Of a DNA stretch of 34,119 nucleotides, positions 13,628 to 21,334 are shown one piece after another. The stretch is from CAYOSU01 sp964406735. Lineage in GTDB: Bacteria; Bacillota; Clostridia; Christensenellales; CAMQZB01. The notes under the pieces were generated by a model. It was not told the DNA's origin. It worked only from the letters and a program-made list of their open reading frames with translations, and made no database searches. The stretch is from positions 1-34,119 of the forward strand of contig CAYOSU010000015.1 in the NCBI GenBank assembly GCA_964406735.1. Reading direction: 5' to 3'. Each line of letters begins with the position of its first letter. The stretch's first letter is position 1. The translations under genes were made by a program, and so were the position numbers.

Positions 13628-15130
13628 ATGGACGAAAACAAGAACGTAAACGCTCCCGTTCAGGAAGAACAGGACCTTAACGAAATAATGAGAATACGCC
13701 GCGAAAAGCTTGCAAAGCTCGTAGAGGCAGGTGACGACCCGTACGAAGAGGATAAGTTCGTCGTAACCCATAGGTCGAAAGAGATAGCCGAAAACTTCGA
13801 AACGCTCGAAAATCAGGACGTTGCGATCGCAGGCAGAATAATCTCCCGCCGCCTTATGGGCAAAGCGTCGTTCATTCACGTTCTCGACGGACAGGGCACA
13901 ATTCAGTCCTACGTTCGTATAGACGACGTCGGGGAAGAAATGTATAAGCAGTTCAAGGAATGGGATATAGGCGATATAATCTCCGTAAAGGGCTACGTTT
14001 TCAAGACGAGAACGGGTGAGGTATCCGTTCATGCCAAGGAGATAAACCTTCTTTCAAAGTCCTTGTTGCCCCTTCCCGAAAAGTACCACGGACTCACCAA
14101 CCCTGACCTTCGCTATCGTCAGAGATACGTAGACCTCATCGCAAACCCCGAGGTCAAGGACGTATTCGTAAAGCGCAGCAAGATAATCTCTGCGGTAAGA
14201 GATTATATGGACACGAGGGACTTCTTGGAGGTCGAAACGCCCGTTCTCAACACGATCCCGGGCGGTGCGTCCGCAAGACCGTTCGTAACTCACCATAACA
14301 CGCTTGACATAAATATGTACCTCAGAATTGCGCCCGAGCTTTACTTGAAAAGGCTTATCGTCGGCGGCTTTGAAAAGGTATACGAGATAGGCAGAGTATT
14401 CAGAAACGAGGGTATGGACATGAAGCACAACCCCGAGTTCACGATATTCGAGTGCTACTGGGCTTACGCCAACATCAACGATATGATAGACGTAACCGAG
14501 GGCATCTACCGCCACATCTGCGACAAGGTAATGGGCACGAGAAAAATTAACTTCAACGGCAACGAGATAGACTTCTCCGTTCCGTGCAGAAGACTTACGA
14601 TGATAGACGCCGTCAAGGAATACGTAGGCGTTGACTTCAACGTAGAAACTGCCGAGACTGCGTACCCCAAGCTCAAAGAAAAGGGCATCGATGTAGAACC
14701 CGATATGCCTTGGGGCAAGCTCTTGTACGAGGCGTTCGACCAAAAGGTAGAGGAACAGCTCGTTCAGCCGACGTTCATTCTCGATTACCCGATAGAGGTA
14801 TCTCCCTTGACGAAGAAGAAAAAGGATGACAAGAGACTTACCGCAAGATTCGAGTTCTTCATCTGCTCGAGAGAGATGGGCAACGCATACAGCGAGCTCA
14901 ACGACCCGATCGACCAGAAAGAGCGTTTCGAGGCACAGGTAAGAGAGCGTGAAAAGGGCGACGACGAAGCAATGCTCATGGATAACGACTTCGTAACTGC
15001 GCTCGAATACGGCATGCCTCCGACAGGCGGATTGGGCTTGGGCATTGACAGAATGGTCCAGTTCTTCACAGACAACTACTCCATCAGGGACGTACTTTTG
15101 TTCCCCACGATGAAGCCGATAAAGCAATAA
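13628..15130 (+). CDS. lysS: Lysyl-tRNA synthetase, class II
   Basis: 500 residues. It charges tRNA-Lys with lysine in the cytoplasm. The N-terminal OB-fold anticodon-binding domain spans about 60-145 (VAIAGRIISRRLMGKASF). The catalytic domain has motif 2 at 257-275 (RVFRNEGMDMKHNPEFT) and motif 3 at 467-475 (GGLGLGIDR). Length matches the bacterial family. AAGGAG, embedded in the greA stop region, drives translation. It sits between greA and the decarboxylase-like gene in one operon. Confidence 0.97.
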   Translation: MDENKNVNAPVQEEQDLNEIMRIRREKLAKLVEAGDDPYEEDKFVVTHRSKEIAENFETLENQDVAIAGRIISRRLMGKASFIHVLDGQGTIQSYVRIDDVGEEMYKQFKEWDIGDIISVKGYVFKTRTGEVSVHAKEINLLSKSLLPLPEKYHGLTNPDLRYRQRYVDLIANPEVKDVFVKRSKIISAVRDYMDTRDFLEVETPVLNTIPGGASARPFVTHHNTLDINMYLRIAPELYLKRLIVGGFEKVYEIGRVFRNEGMDMKHNPEFTIFECYWAYANINDMIDVTEGIYRHICDKVMGTRKINFNGNEIDFSVPCRRLTMIDAVKEYVGVDFNVETAETAYPKLKEKGIDVEPDMPWGKLLYEAFDQKVEEQLVQPTFILDYPIEVSPLTKKKKDDKRLTARFEFFICSREMGNAYSELNDPIDQKERFEAQVREREKGDDEAMLMDNDFVTALEYGMPPTGGLGLGIDRMVQFFTDNYSIRDVLLFPTMKPIKQ

Positions 15131-15143
15131 AAATTTATACCCT

Positions 15144-16430
15144 ATGAAAGAAGAGTGGCATCCGTGCGTACACGACGTAGTAGACGATCTCCCCTTAACG
15201 AAGCGAGTCTGGGAGCTTAGGAAATCAGATTCAAGGCGTTTCCACGCTCCTGCGCATAAAGGCAGAGGTCATTTTCTCGCCGAGATATTGGATATAAGGT
15301 GCGACGAAAGCGGCGTTTACGAGCAAAAAAAGGGTATCCCCTTTTTGGAGAGAACGCTTGCGACTGCGTTTGGCGGAAGAGAAAGCAGGTTATTTGGCAA
15401 TAAGACCGAAGCGCTTGCAATATCGCTTAAAACGCTTTCGTGCAAAAGCGTTGCGCTGTATAAAAATACGCCCAAAAGCGTGTTTTCTGCCCTTACTCTT
15501 CTTGAAATAGAGCCGATAATAATAGACTGTATTTCGGACGAAGAGATAAGAGCTTGCGTAAATAGCGCACAAGCTGTTATAATATCTTCGCCCGATCTTT
15601 TTTTAGAGGAAGAAAAGGCTGAAAAGCTCCAAAGCATTTCGAAAGAGCTCAAAAAGAGCGTTCTGACGGTCTCGGGCTTTTGCGATATAGCAAAGGCAAA
15701 GACGATAGCTAAAAACAGCGATATAGCGGTATTTTGCCTTGACGGGATGATCCCATGCTTTTCAGGGAGCACTGCGGTAGTTTCTTATAGCGCCAAGGCG
15801 GCGGAACGGCTTTCACTCTTTGAAAGCGAAATAGCACCGCAGACTGCGATGAGCGTCGAGTACGGAATGTTCGTCGAAGAAAGCTATAAGGATGCCAAAG
15901 AAGAGCTTAAAAAGAATGTAGAAAAGCTCAAAAATATTCTCCTTTCGAGCGATTTCGAGCTTGACGAAACGTCTTTTACAACTCTTTCGATAAATACTCG
16001 CAGAATGGGAATTTCGGGCAAAGAGCTTGAAATGCGCCTCAACGATATGGGTATTTTCGTCCAGTACGCAGACGTCGAGAGAGTGATATTGACATTTTCC
16101 GTCGAGGACGAGAAAGAGGAGCTCACTTCCTTGACGAGGGACTTGATCATTGCCGCCGAGCAGTGCGGTGCGGTGTCTGAAAAAGCGTATAAGAGCGTCG
16201 GAAATTTACAAAGAGAGAAAGGCTATATAGAAAGCGTCTACGGCGAAAGCGAGACTATTGACGTAGAGGAAGCCGAAAACAGGATAGCGGCAAACAATAT
16301 CTCCCTTCACGGAGGGGAAAGAGTCGTAATTTTAGCAGGCGAAAAGATAACGAAGAATGCGATAGAGTACCTCGAAGAGCCGCTTGACTTCGAGGGCATA
16401 GAAAAAAACGGAATAAAGGTGTTGAAATGA
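15144..16430 (+). CDS. Orn/Lys/Arg decarboxylase-family protein lacking the PLP lysine (probable pseudoenzyme)
   Basis: 428 residues. The N-terminus keeps a family mark (FHAPAHKGRGHF, compare PGHK in active enzymes), the overall layout matches the short YaaO-type decarboxylases found beside tmk in Bacillota, and a C-terminal domain is present. Catalytic landmarks are lost. The segment that should hold the Schiff-base lysine (S-x-HKTL...) reads FCLDGMIPCFSGSTAVV with no lysine. The PLP-contact DEAHGAH region reads VSGFCDIAKAK. The NGST box is LFGNKTEAL. It should not bind PLP covalently. No ribosome site is seen (13-nt gap after lysS), so coupling is likely, and its stop overlaps the tmk start (ATGA). 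Conservation of the frame suggests a retained non-catalytic role, which is unknown. Confidence 0.75.
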   Translation: MKEEWHPCVHDVVDDLPLTKRVWELRKSDSRRFHAPAHKGRGHFLAEILDIRCDESGVYEQKKGIPFLERTLATAFGGRESRLFGNKTEALAISLKTLSCKSVALYKNTPKSVFSALTLLEIEPIIIDCISDEEIRACVNSAQAVIISSPDLFLEEEKAEKLQSISKELKKSVLTVSGFCDIAKAKTIAKNSDIAVFCLDGMIPCFSGSTAVVSYSAKAAERLSLFESEIAPQTAMSVEYGMFVEESYKDAKEELKKNVEKLKNILLSSDFELDETSFTTLSINTRRMGISGKELEMRLNDMGIFVQYADVERVILTFSVEDEKEELTSLTRDLIIAAEQCGAVSEKAYKSVGNLQREKGYIESVYGESETIDVEEAENRIAANNISLHGGERVVILAGEKITKNAIEYLEEPLDFEGIEKNGIKVLK

Positions 16431-17047
16431 GAGGAAAGTTCATAACGTTCGAGGGTACCGAGGGAGTTGGCAAGTCCACGCAGGTGCGGCTTCTTGCCAA
16501 GTACCTTGAAGAGAGCGGACAACCGTATATAATAACGAGAGAGCCGGGCGGAGACGGTATTGCGGAAAAGATACGAGAGATAATTTTAGACGCAAAAAAC
16601 ACCGATATGGCTGATGAGACCGAGGCATTACTTTATGCTGCGGCTCGTGCGCAACACGTCAAAAACGTCATTTTGCCCGCCTTAGAGGAGGGTAAGACGG
16701 TGCTTTGTGACAGGTTCGTCCACTCGTCGATAGCCTACCAGTGCTACGGCAGAGGGCTTCCCTTGGAGTTTGTCTTAGGAGTCAACTCCTACGCACTCAA
16801 AAACTGCCCTCCCGATATAGTCGTTCTGATGGAGATGAGCCCCGAAAAGGCTTTTGCGAGAAAGGGCGGAGCGGACAAGACCGACAGGTTGGAGCAAAGC
16901 GGCGACGAGTTCTTTGAAAAGGTCAACAAGGCTTATGAAGATATGAAGACCGAGGACGGCGTTCTGTTCATAGACCCCGACGGCACGAAGGAAGAGGTGC
17001 TTGAAAGGCTGATAGAGGGCTTAAAGTCAAGAGGAATGATAAGGTGA
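16427..17047 (+). CDS. tmk: Thymidylate kinase
   Basis: 206 residues. It phosphorylates dTMP to dTDP for DNA synthesis. The P-loop EGTEGVGKST is at 9-18, TREPGGDGIAEKIR binds substrate, CDRFVHSSIAYQCYGRGL is the DR(F/Y) box, and the lid region contains KTDRLE. The start overlaps the upstream stop (ATGA) and the stop overlaps the holB start (GTGA), which indicates tight translational coupling. The tmk-holB-yaaT order is widespread in Bacillota. Confidence 0.96.
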   Translation: MRGKFITFEGTEGVGKSTQVRLLAKYLEESGQPYIITREPGGDGIAEKIREIILDAKNTDMADETEALLYAAARAQHVKNVILPALEEGKTVLCDRFVHSSIAYQCYGRGLPLEFVLGVNSYALKNCPPDIVVLMEMSPEKAFARKGGADKTDRLEQSGDEFFEKVNKAYEDMKTEDGVLFIDPDGTKEEVLERLIEGLKSRGMIR

Positions 17048-18021
17048 ACGAGAGGTCGATACTAGACAACTTAAAAGCCGAAGGATTCGTAAAAACTGCG
17101 ATAAAAGAGGGCACGCTTTCCCATGCGACCCTTCTTATAACTCCCGACGAGCTTCTTGCCGATATTTTTGCATTAAACACGGCAAAAAGGCTTTTAGGCG
17201 GTTGCGACGCTTGCGGAGAGTGCAAGTCCTGCAAAATGATCGCGGCTAACTCCCACCCCGACTTTGCCGTTTACCCGAACAATGAAACGGGCAAGATAAA
17301 AGTCGTCGAGATGGAAGAGGTGATCTCGAAGTCCTATTACCTTCCCACCGCTTCAAAATGCAAGGTATTCTTAATAAAAGGGCTTGAAAAGGGTAAAATT
17401 GACTGCCAGCACAAGCTGTTAAAGCTGCTCGAAGAACCGCCAGAGAACACTTATTTTATCTTGACCGTAGATAACGCCGAGCACGCACTCCCGACAGTCC
17501 GTTCAAGGTGCATGCAGATAGCACTCGACGAGCTTTCGGCAGACGTGATACAAAAAGCGATCCTGCCCGATTGCGAGGACGAAGAAAAGGCGGTAACGGT
17601 CGCTCAGAGTGCCAACGGCAGCTTAACGGCGGCATACGAGATACTTGAAAAAAAAAGCGACGTAGACGCTATCGACGTAGCGATAAGGACTATCGAGGCG
17701 TTGAAGTCCACGAAAGAGCTGGTTAATGCTCAGAAAATAGCCGGCGCAGTAAAGACCGAGGAGCTGTTACCCCTGTTTGCGCTGATATATAGAGATATGC
17801 TGTGCCTGAAAAACGGCGCAGAGAGCGAGGTATCGCTGAAAAAATACGTAGAGAGAGAAAGAGAGCTTTCCGTGAGCTATTCGCAGCTTGCACTCATAGA
17901 AAGCATAGATAAAGTCGCGGCAGCGATATCGAAGCTGAAGTTCAACGCAAACGCTACTTCGTGTCTTGATGCGATGCTGTTAGAATTATTGGAGGTGAAG
18001 TACAATTGTCCCTTATCGTAG
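17044..18021 (+). CDS. holB: DNA polymerase III subunit delta'
   Basis: 325 residues with a GTG start that overlaps the tmk stop. It is part of the clamp-loader complex. The zinc-binding cluster C54-x2-C57-x2-C60-x2-C63 is visible, followed by LLKLLEEPPENTYFIL and the SRC motif in PTVRSRCMQI, both hallmarks of the delta'/DnaX family. There is no Walker A lysine motif, as expected for delta'. It overlaps the yaaT start by 16 nt. Confidence 0.93.
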   Translation: MNERSILDNLKAEGFVKTAIKEGTLSHATLLITPDELLADIFALNTAKRLLGGCDACGECKSCKMIAANSHPDFAVYPNNETGKIKVVEMEEVISKSYYLPTASKCKVFLIKGLEKGKIDCQHKLLKLLEEPPENTYFILTVDNAEHALPTVRSRCMQIALDELSADVIQKAILPDCEDEEKAVTVAQSANGSLTAAYEILEKKSDVDAIDVAIRTIEALKSTKELVNAQKIAGAVKTEELLPLFALIYRDMLCLKNGAESEVSLKKYVERERELSVSYSQLALIESIDKVAAAISKLKFNANATSCLDAMLLELLEVKYNCPLS

Positions 18022-18872
18022 GAATAAGATTTAAGCAAGTAGGCAAAATATATTACTTTTCTCCCGCCGACATCGAGCTTGCGCTCGGCGACGGAGTTAT
18101 CGTCGAAACGGCAAGGGGAATAGAGTTTGGCAAAGTCGTCATCGCACCGAGAGAGGAAGAGGACGAGAAGATAGTCAAGCCCTTGAAGCCAGTTATCAGA
18201 AAGGCAACCCCCGAGGACGTAGAAAAGGTCGTCCGCAACAACGCAAAGCGTGCCGAAGTAATGGCTATATGCGAGGAGAAGATAAAAAAACATGGTCTTG
18301 AGATGAAGCTCGTAGACGCAGAGTACACCTTCGACGGACAGAAGCTGATATTCTACTTCACCGCCGACGGCAGAATAGACTTCAGAGAGCTCGTAAAAGA
18401 CTTGGCGGCGGCGTTCAAGGTAAGGATAGAGCTCAGGCAAATAGGCATTCGTGACGAAAGCAAGTGCATCGGCGGCATAGCGCCTTGCGGAAGACCGTGC
18501 TGCTGCTCGCAGTTTTTAGGCGACTTTGAGAAAGTGTCGATAAAAATGGCGAAGACGCAGGGACTTTCCCTTAATCCCGGCAAAATATCGGGACTTTGCG
18601 GCAGGCTTATGTGCTGTCTTGCCTTTGAGAACGACCACTATGCGGAAACTGCCAAGCTAATGCCCAAGGTAGGAGCTGAGGTAACTACTCCCGACGGCAA
18701 GGGCGTTGCGATGAGCAACGATATGCTAAAACGCATCGTAAAGGTCAAGATAGTCAAGGGCGAAGAGACGACGATAAAAGACTTCCCGCTCAAAGAAGTC
18801 AGGTTCAAGGATAAGATGAACGTAGACGAAAAAGCGAGCGGAGAGGAAGATCTCAAAGATATTTTGGACTAA
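18006..18872 (+). CDS. yaaT: PSP1-domain protein YaaT (RicT)
   Basis: 288 residues using TTG, chosen because GGAGGTG precedes it at a good distance and MSLIVGIRFKQVGKIYYF matches the family start. The Cys-rich block at about 156-200 (CIGGIAPCGRPCCC, GLCGRLMCCLAFE) is the family signature. In B. subtilis YaaT/RicT works with RicA and RicF in an iron-sulfur complex that affects RNase Y processing, sporulation and biofilm control. The partners are not in this window. The extended region after residue 230 ends in an acidic tail (EEDLKDILD). Confidence 0.93.
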   Translation: MSLIVGIRFKQVGKIYYFSPADIELALGDGVIVETARGIEFGKVVIAPREEEDEKIVKPLKPVIRKATPEDVEKVVRNNAKRAEVMAICEEKIKKHGLEMKLVDAEYTFDGQKLIFYFTADGRIDFRELVKDLAAAFKVRIELRQIGIRDESKCIGGIAPCGRPCCCSQFLGDFEKVSIKMAKTQGLSLNPGKISGLCGRLMCCLAFENDHYAETAKLMPKVGAEVTTPDGKGVAMSNDMLKRIVKVKIVKGEETTIKDFPLKEVRFKDKMNVDEKASGEEDLKDILD

Positions 18873-18896
18873 ATAGCGATATTTTGCGCAAATCCC

Positions 18897-18925
18897 TTGA
18901 AATTTAGGTGTATATGTGCTAAAAT
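18897..18925 (+). promoter_or_regulatory. Promoter of the small ferredoxin gene
   Basis: TTGAAA, a 17-nt spacer and TAAAAT. The start site would be about 25 nt before the ferredoxin ATG. It lies in the short gap after yaaT. Confidence 0.78.
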
Positions 18926-18955
18926 ATATTAAAATCTAAGAAGGAGATAAACATC

Positions 18956-19126
18956 ATGGCTCGTGTAATATCTGATGATTGCATTTGCTGCGGAGCTTGC
19001 GCAGGAACTTGTCCCGTTAGCGCAATAACCGAGGGCGACGGAAAGTTCGTTATCGACGCAGATACCTGCATTGATTGCGGTGCTTGCGAAGGCGGCTGCC
19101 CTGTCGGCGCTATCAGCGAAGGCTAA
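18956..19126 (+). CDS. 2[4Fe-4S] clostridial-type ferredoxin (56 aa)
   Basis: A complete 56-residue ferredoxin, a low-potential electron carrier in the cytoplasm. The two cluster motifs are C9-x2-C12-x2-C15-x3-C19-P and C38-x2-C41-x2-C44-x3-C48-P, with the typical internal symmetry. C11 is an extra cysteine outside the motif. AAGGAG precedes the ATG. It has its own promoter (18897-18925) and terminator (19146-19175), so it is probably a highly expressed single-gene unit. Confidence 0.97.
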   Translation: MARVISDDCICCGACAGTCPVSAITEGDGKFVIDADTCIDCGACEGGCPVGAISEG

Positions 19127-19145
19127 TAATAATCAAAAAGAACGG

Positions 19146-19175
19146 CTGCCGCTTGTAATGAGCGGCAGTTATTTT
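19146..19175 (+). terminator. Terminator after ferredoxin
   Basis: A perfect 8-bp stem (ctgccgct / agcggcag) with a 7-nt loop is followed by ttatttt, 19 nt after the ferredoxin stop. Some read-through would express the methyltransferase gene, which shows no clear promoter of its own. Confidence 0.78.
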
Positions 19176-19219
19176 CTGCCCGAACGTATCGGGACTTTAC
19201 TTAAAGAAAAGGTGATCTT

Positions 19220-19975
19220 ATGGAAAAACTCGAGGATCTACAGCTCAACGGCTTAAAGATATATCAGCGCACGGACCTATATCATTTCACGTCCGATGCG
19301 GTACTGCTGTCCGACTTCGTGTCGCTCAAAAAGAGCGATATGGTAGTCGATTTCGGCACGGGAAGCGGCATTTTGCCCCTTTTGATGTACGGCAAATACC
19401 CCGTAAAGAAGATAGTGGGCGTCGAGATACAAAAGGAGCTTGCCGAGATGGCGCAAAAGAGCGTAGACTACAACGACCTTAACGACAAGATAACGATAGT
19501 CAAAGGCAGGATACAGACATTCTATAAGACACTTGAAAAGCACCCCGACGTAATAGTTTGCAATCCGCCGTATAGAAAGGCAGGCGGCGGAGTCATGCCA
19601 AAGAACGACTCCGACAGGATAGCGAGATTCGAGGTCGAGATAACCCTTTCCGAGATAATCGAGAGCGCAAGACGGTGCTTGAAGTTCGGCGGCAGGTTTT
19701 ATATGATACATTCCGCCGACAGACTTTCCGAGATAATGATAGAGTGCGAGAGGAACGACATAGCGATACGAAGGATACGCTTCGTTCAGGCGAAAAAGAA
19801 CTCCCTTGCGCACCTTGTGATGATAGAGGGAAGAAGCGGCGGCAATTCACAGCTCAAGATACTTCCGCCCCTTGTTCTCAAAAACGACGACAATACCGAT
19901 AGCGAAGAGGTAATAAGGATATATTCTCGCGGAAATACCGAGGGAAAAGAGAATATAGACGGCGAAAAAGCCTGA
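19220..19975 (+). CDS. tRNA1(Val) (adenine-37-N6)-methyltransferase-like protein (TrmN6/YabB family)
   Basis: 251 residues. A SAM-dependent N6-adenine methyltransferase by motif: motif I DFGTGSG at 44-50, an acidic residue after strand 2 (VGVEIQ at 67-72), and the catalytic NPPY at 115-118. The N-terminus (EKLEDLQLNGLKIYQR) is typical of the TrmN6 group found next to rsmI in Bacillota. The ribosome site is aaaggtg. The C-terminal ~30 residues are highly charged and look disordered. RsmI follows after 18 nt. The exact tRNA target is inferred from the family only. Confidence 0.88.
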   Translation: MEKLEDLQLNGLKIYQRTDLYHFTSDAVLLSDFVSLKKSDMVVDFGTGSGILPLLMYGKYPVKKIVGVEIQKELAEMAQKSVDYNDLNDKITIVKGRIQTFYKTLEKHPDVIVCNPPYRKAGGGVMPKNDSDRIARFEVEITLSEIIESARRCLKFGGRFYMIHSADRLSEIMIECERNDIAIRRIRFVQAKKNSLAHLVMIEGRSGGNSQLKILPPLVLKNDDNTDSEEVIRIYSRGNTEGKENIDGEKA

Positions 19976-19993
19976 ATTTTCGGAGAAAAACGT

Positions 19994-20794
19994 ATGTTCA
20001 ATATAGTTTCAACACCGATAGGAAACCTGCAGGATATGACATTTCGTGCGGTCGAGACGCTGAAAAACTCCGACGTAATACTGTGCGAGGACACGAGGCA
20101 CTCACTGCCGCTGCTTAATAAGTTCGACGTAAAGGCAAAGCTTGTCTCCTATCACAAATTCAATGAGAGCGAAAGGGTTGCCTATATAATGTCACTTCTT
20201 GACGAGGGCAAAGAGGTATCGCTGATAACCGACGCAGGCACGCCCGTAATATCAGACCCCGGCTTTGTCATAATAAAAGCGCTCAGAGAAAACAATATCC
20301 CGTATACGGCAGTCCCCGGCGCATGCGCGGCGGTAAATGCCGTCGTACTTTCGGGAATAAACAGCGAAAACTTCACCTTTTTCGGCTTCATACCCGACGG
20401 CAAGAAGAAAAAAGAGTTCTTAAAACGTGCAGAAAGAGCCGAGGGCACGCTTGTTTTTTACATAAGCCCCCACAGCGTCAACGACAGCATAAAGGAGCTT
20501 TACAAAGCCTTAGGCGCAAGAAAGGGCGTACTTATCCGTGAGATGACAAAGCTCCACGAAGAAAAACTGCCGATAACCCTTTCTGACGACCCAAAATTAG
20601 ACCTTCTCGGCGAAATGGTGCTCGTTTTAGAGGGAAAAGAGGAGATAGAGAAAGATCTTTCTTCCCTTAGTCCGATGGAGCATTTAATGGGCTATATCAA
20701 CTCCGGAATGGACAAAAATGCGGCGATAAAGCTCGTTGCAAAGGAACGAGGCGTCCCGAAAAACGAGATATACAAGCTGTTGATAGAAAAATGA
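19994..20794 (+). CDS. rsmI: 16S rRNA (cytidine-1402-2'-O)-methyltransferase
   Basis: 266 residues, a tetrapyrrole-methylase-fold enzyme that modifies C1402 in the ribosomal decoding centre. Family marks are VSTPIGNLQDMTFRAVE at the start, CEDTRHS near 31-37, ITDAGTPVISDPG near 77-89 and VPGACAAVNAVVLSG near 104-118. A C-terminal helical domain (about 230-266) is present. cggag lies upstream of the start. Its stop codon is one base away from the stop of the convergent gene at 20796-21239. Confidence 0.95.
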   Translation: MFNIVSTPIGNLQDMTFRAVETLKNSDVILCEDTRHSLPLLNKFDVKAKLVSYHKFNESERVAYIMSLLDEGKEVSLITDAGTPVISDPGFVIIKALRENNIPYTAVPGACAAVNAVVLSGINSENFTFFGFIPDGKKKKEFLKRAERAEGTLVFYISPHSVNDSIKELYKALGARKGVLIREMTKLHEEKLPITLSDDPKLDLLGEMVLVLEGKEEIEKDLSSLSPMEHLMGYINSGMDKNAAIKLVAKERGVPKNEIYKLLIEK

Positions 20795-20795
20795 T

Positions 20796-21239
20796 CTATT
20801 TTTTGTACTTCCCGACGATGGAAGAAAGTAGCTTCTCGTCTGGGAAGTCGTACTGCATTTTGATTCCGCTGTCAAGAGCGGTTTTTTGAAAGAGCCTGAC
20901 GGTAGGCCCTAAGCGACAGATACCGTCAAAGACCTCGACGCCGAAGACGAGGGTGTCGAGATATCCGTCCTTATAGACCAAAAGTGTAACCTTTGCCCGA
21001 GAAAAAGGCGGCATATCGGTGTGGTTTTTGGTCTCGACGGGCATTTTCGGGGAGTACCCCAAAGAGCTTGTCTTAAAATACCTTTCGCATTCGAGGACGC
21101 AGATATTAGCGTTTTCAATGGGCTCGTTCGTTTTCCCGTCAACGACGAGGATGCGGATCTCGCCGTAAGGCTTCGGGAGAGGAATGGCAGGCGTTGAGAG
21201 TGCGACAACGGCTAAGAAGAGGGACAAAAATAATTTCAT
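20796..21239 (-). CDS. Small exported protein with a carboxypeptidase-regulatory-like fold
   Basis: 147 residues from an internal ATG that gives a clean signal peptide (MKLFLSLFLAVVALSTPA). An in-frame TTG 17 codons upstream would place extra polar residues before it and is less likely. After the signal, EIRILVVDGKTNEPIENANI resembles the start of a carboxypeptidase-D regulatory-like beta-sandwich, with VTLLVYKDGYLDTLVFGVEV as later strands. There is no lipobox cysteine, so it is probably secreted or cell-wall associated. The C-terminal 45 residues are not recognised. The function is unknown, and its ribosome site is weak. Confidence 0.7.
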   Translation of the reverse strand: MKLFLSLFLAVVALSTPAIPLPKPYGEIRILVVDGKTNEPIENANICVLECERYFKTSSLGYSPKMPVETKNHTDMPPFSRAKVTLLVYKDGYLDTLVFGVEVFDGICRLGPTVRLFQKTALDSGIKMQYDFPDEKLLSSIVGKYKK

Positions 21240-21273
21240 ATTCGTAGTATGTGTGCCTTTTGCCCATAAATAT

Positions 21274-21302
21274 TTGACAATACTTGGCAAAAGACCTAAA
21301 AT
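21274..21302 (+). promoter_or_regulatory. Promoter of pgi
   Basis: TTGACA, a 17-nt spacer and TAAAAT, one mismatch in total. It is the best-placed promoter for pgi, with a leader of about 25 nt. Confidence 0.82.
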
Positions 21303-21334
21303 TAAAATATATCACAAAAAAGTGAGGGATTGAG

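Noticed and set aside
14054..15127. 357-codon frame antisense to lysS
   Set aside because: Long only because of the codon use of lysS; no ribosome site and no known motif.
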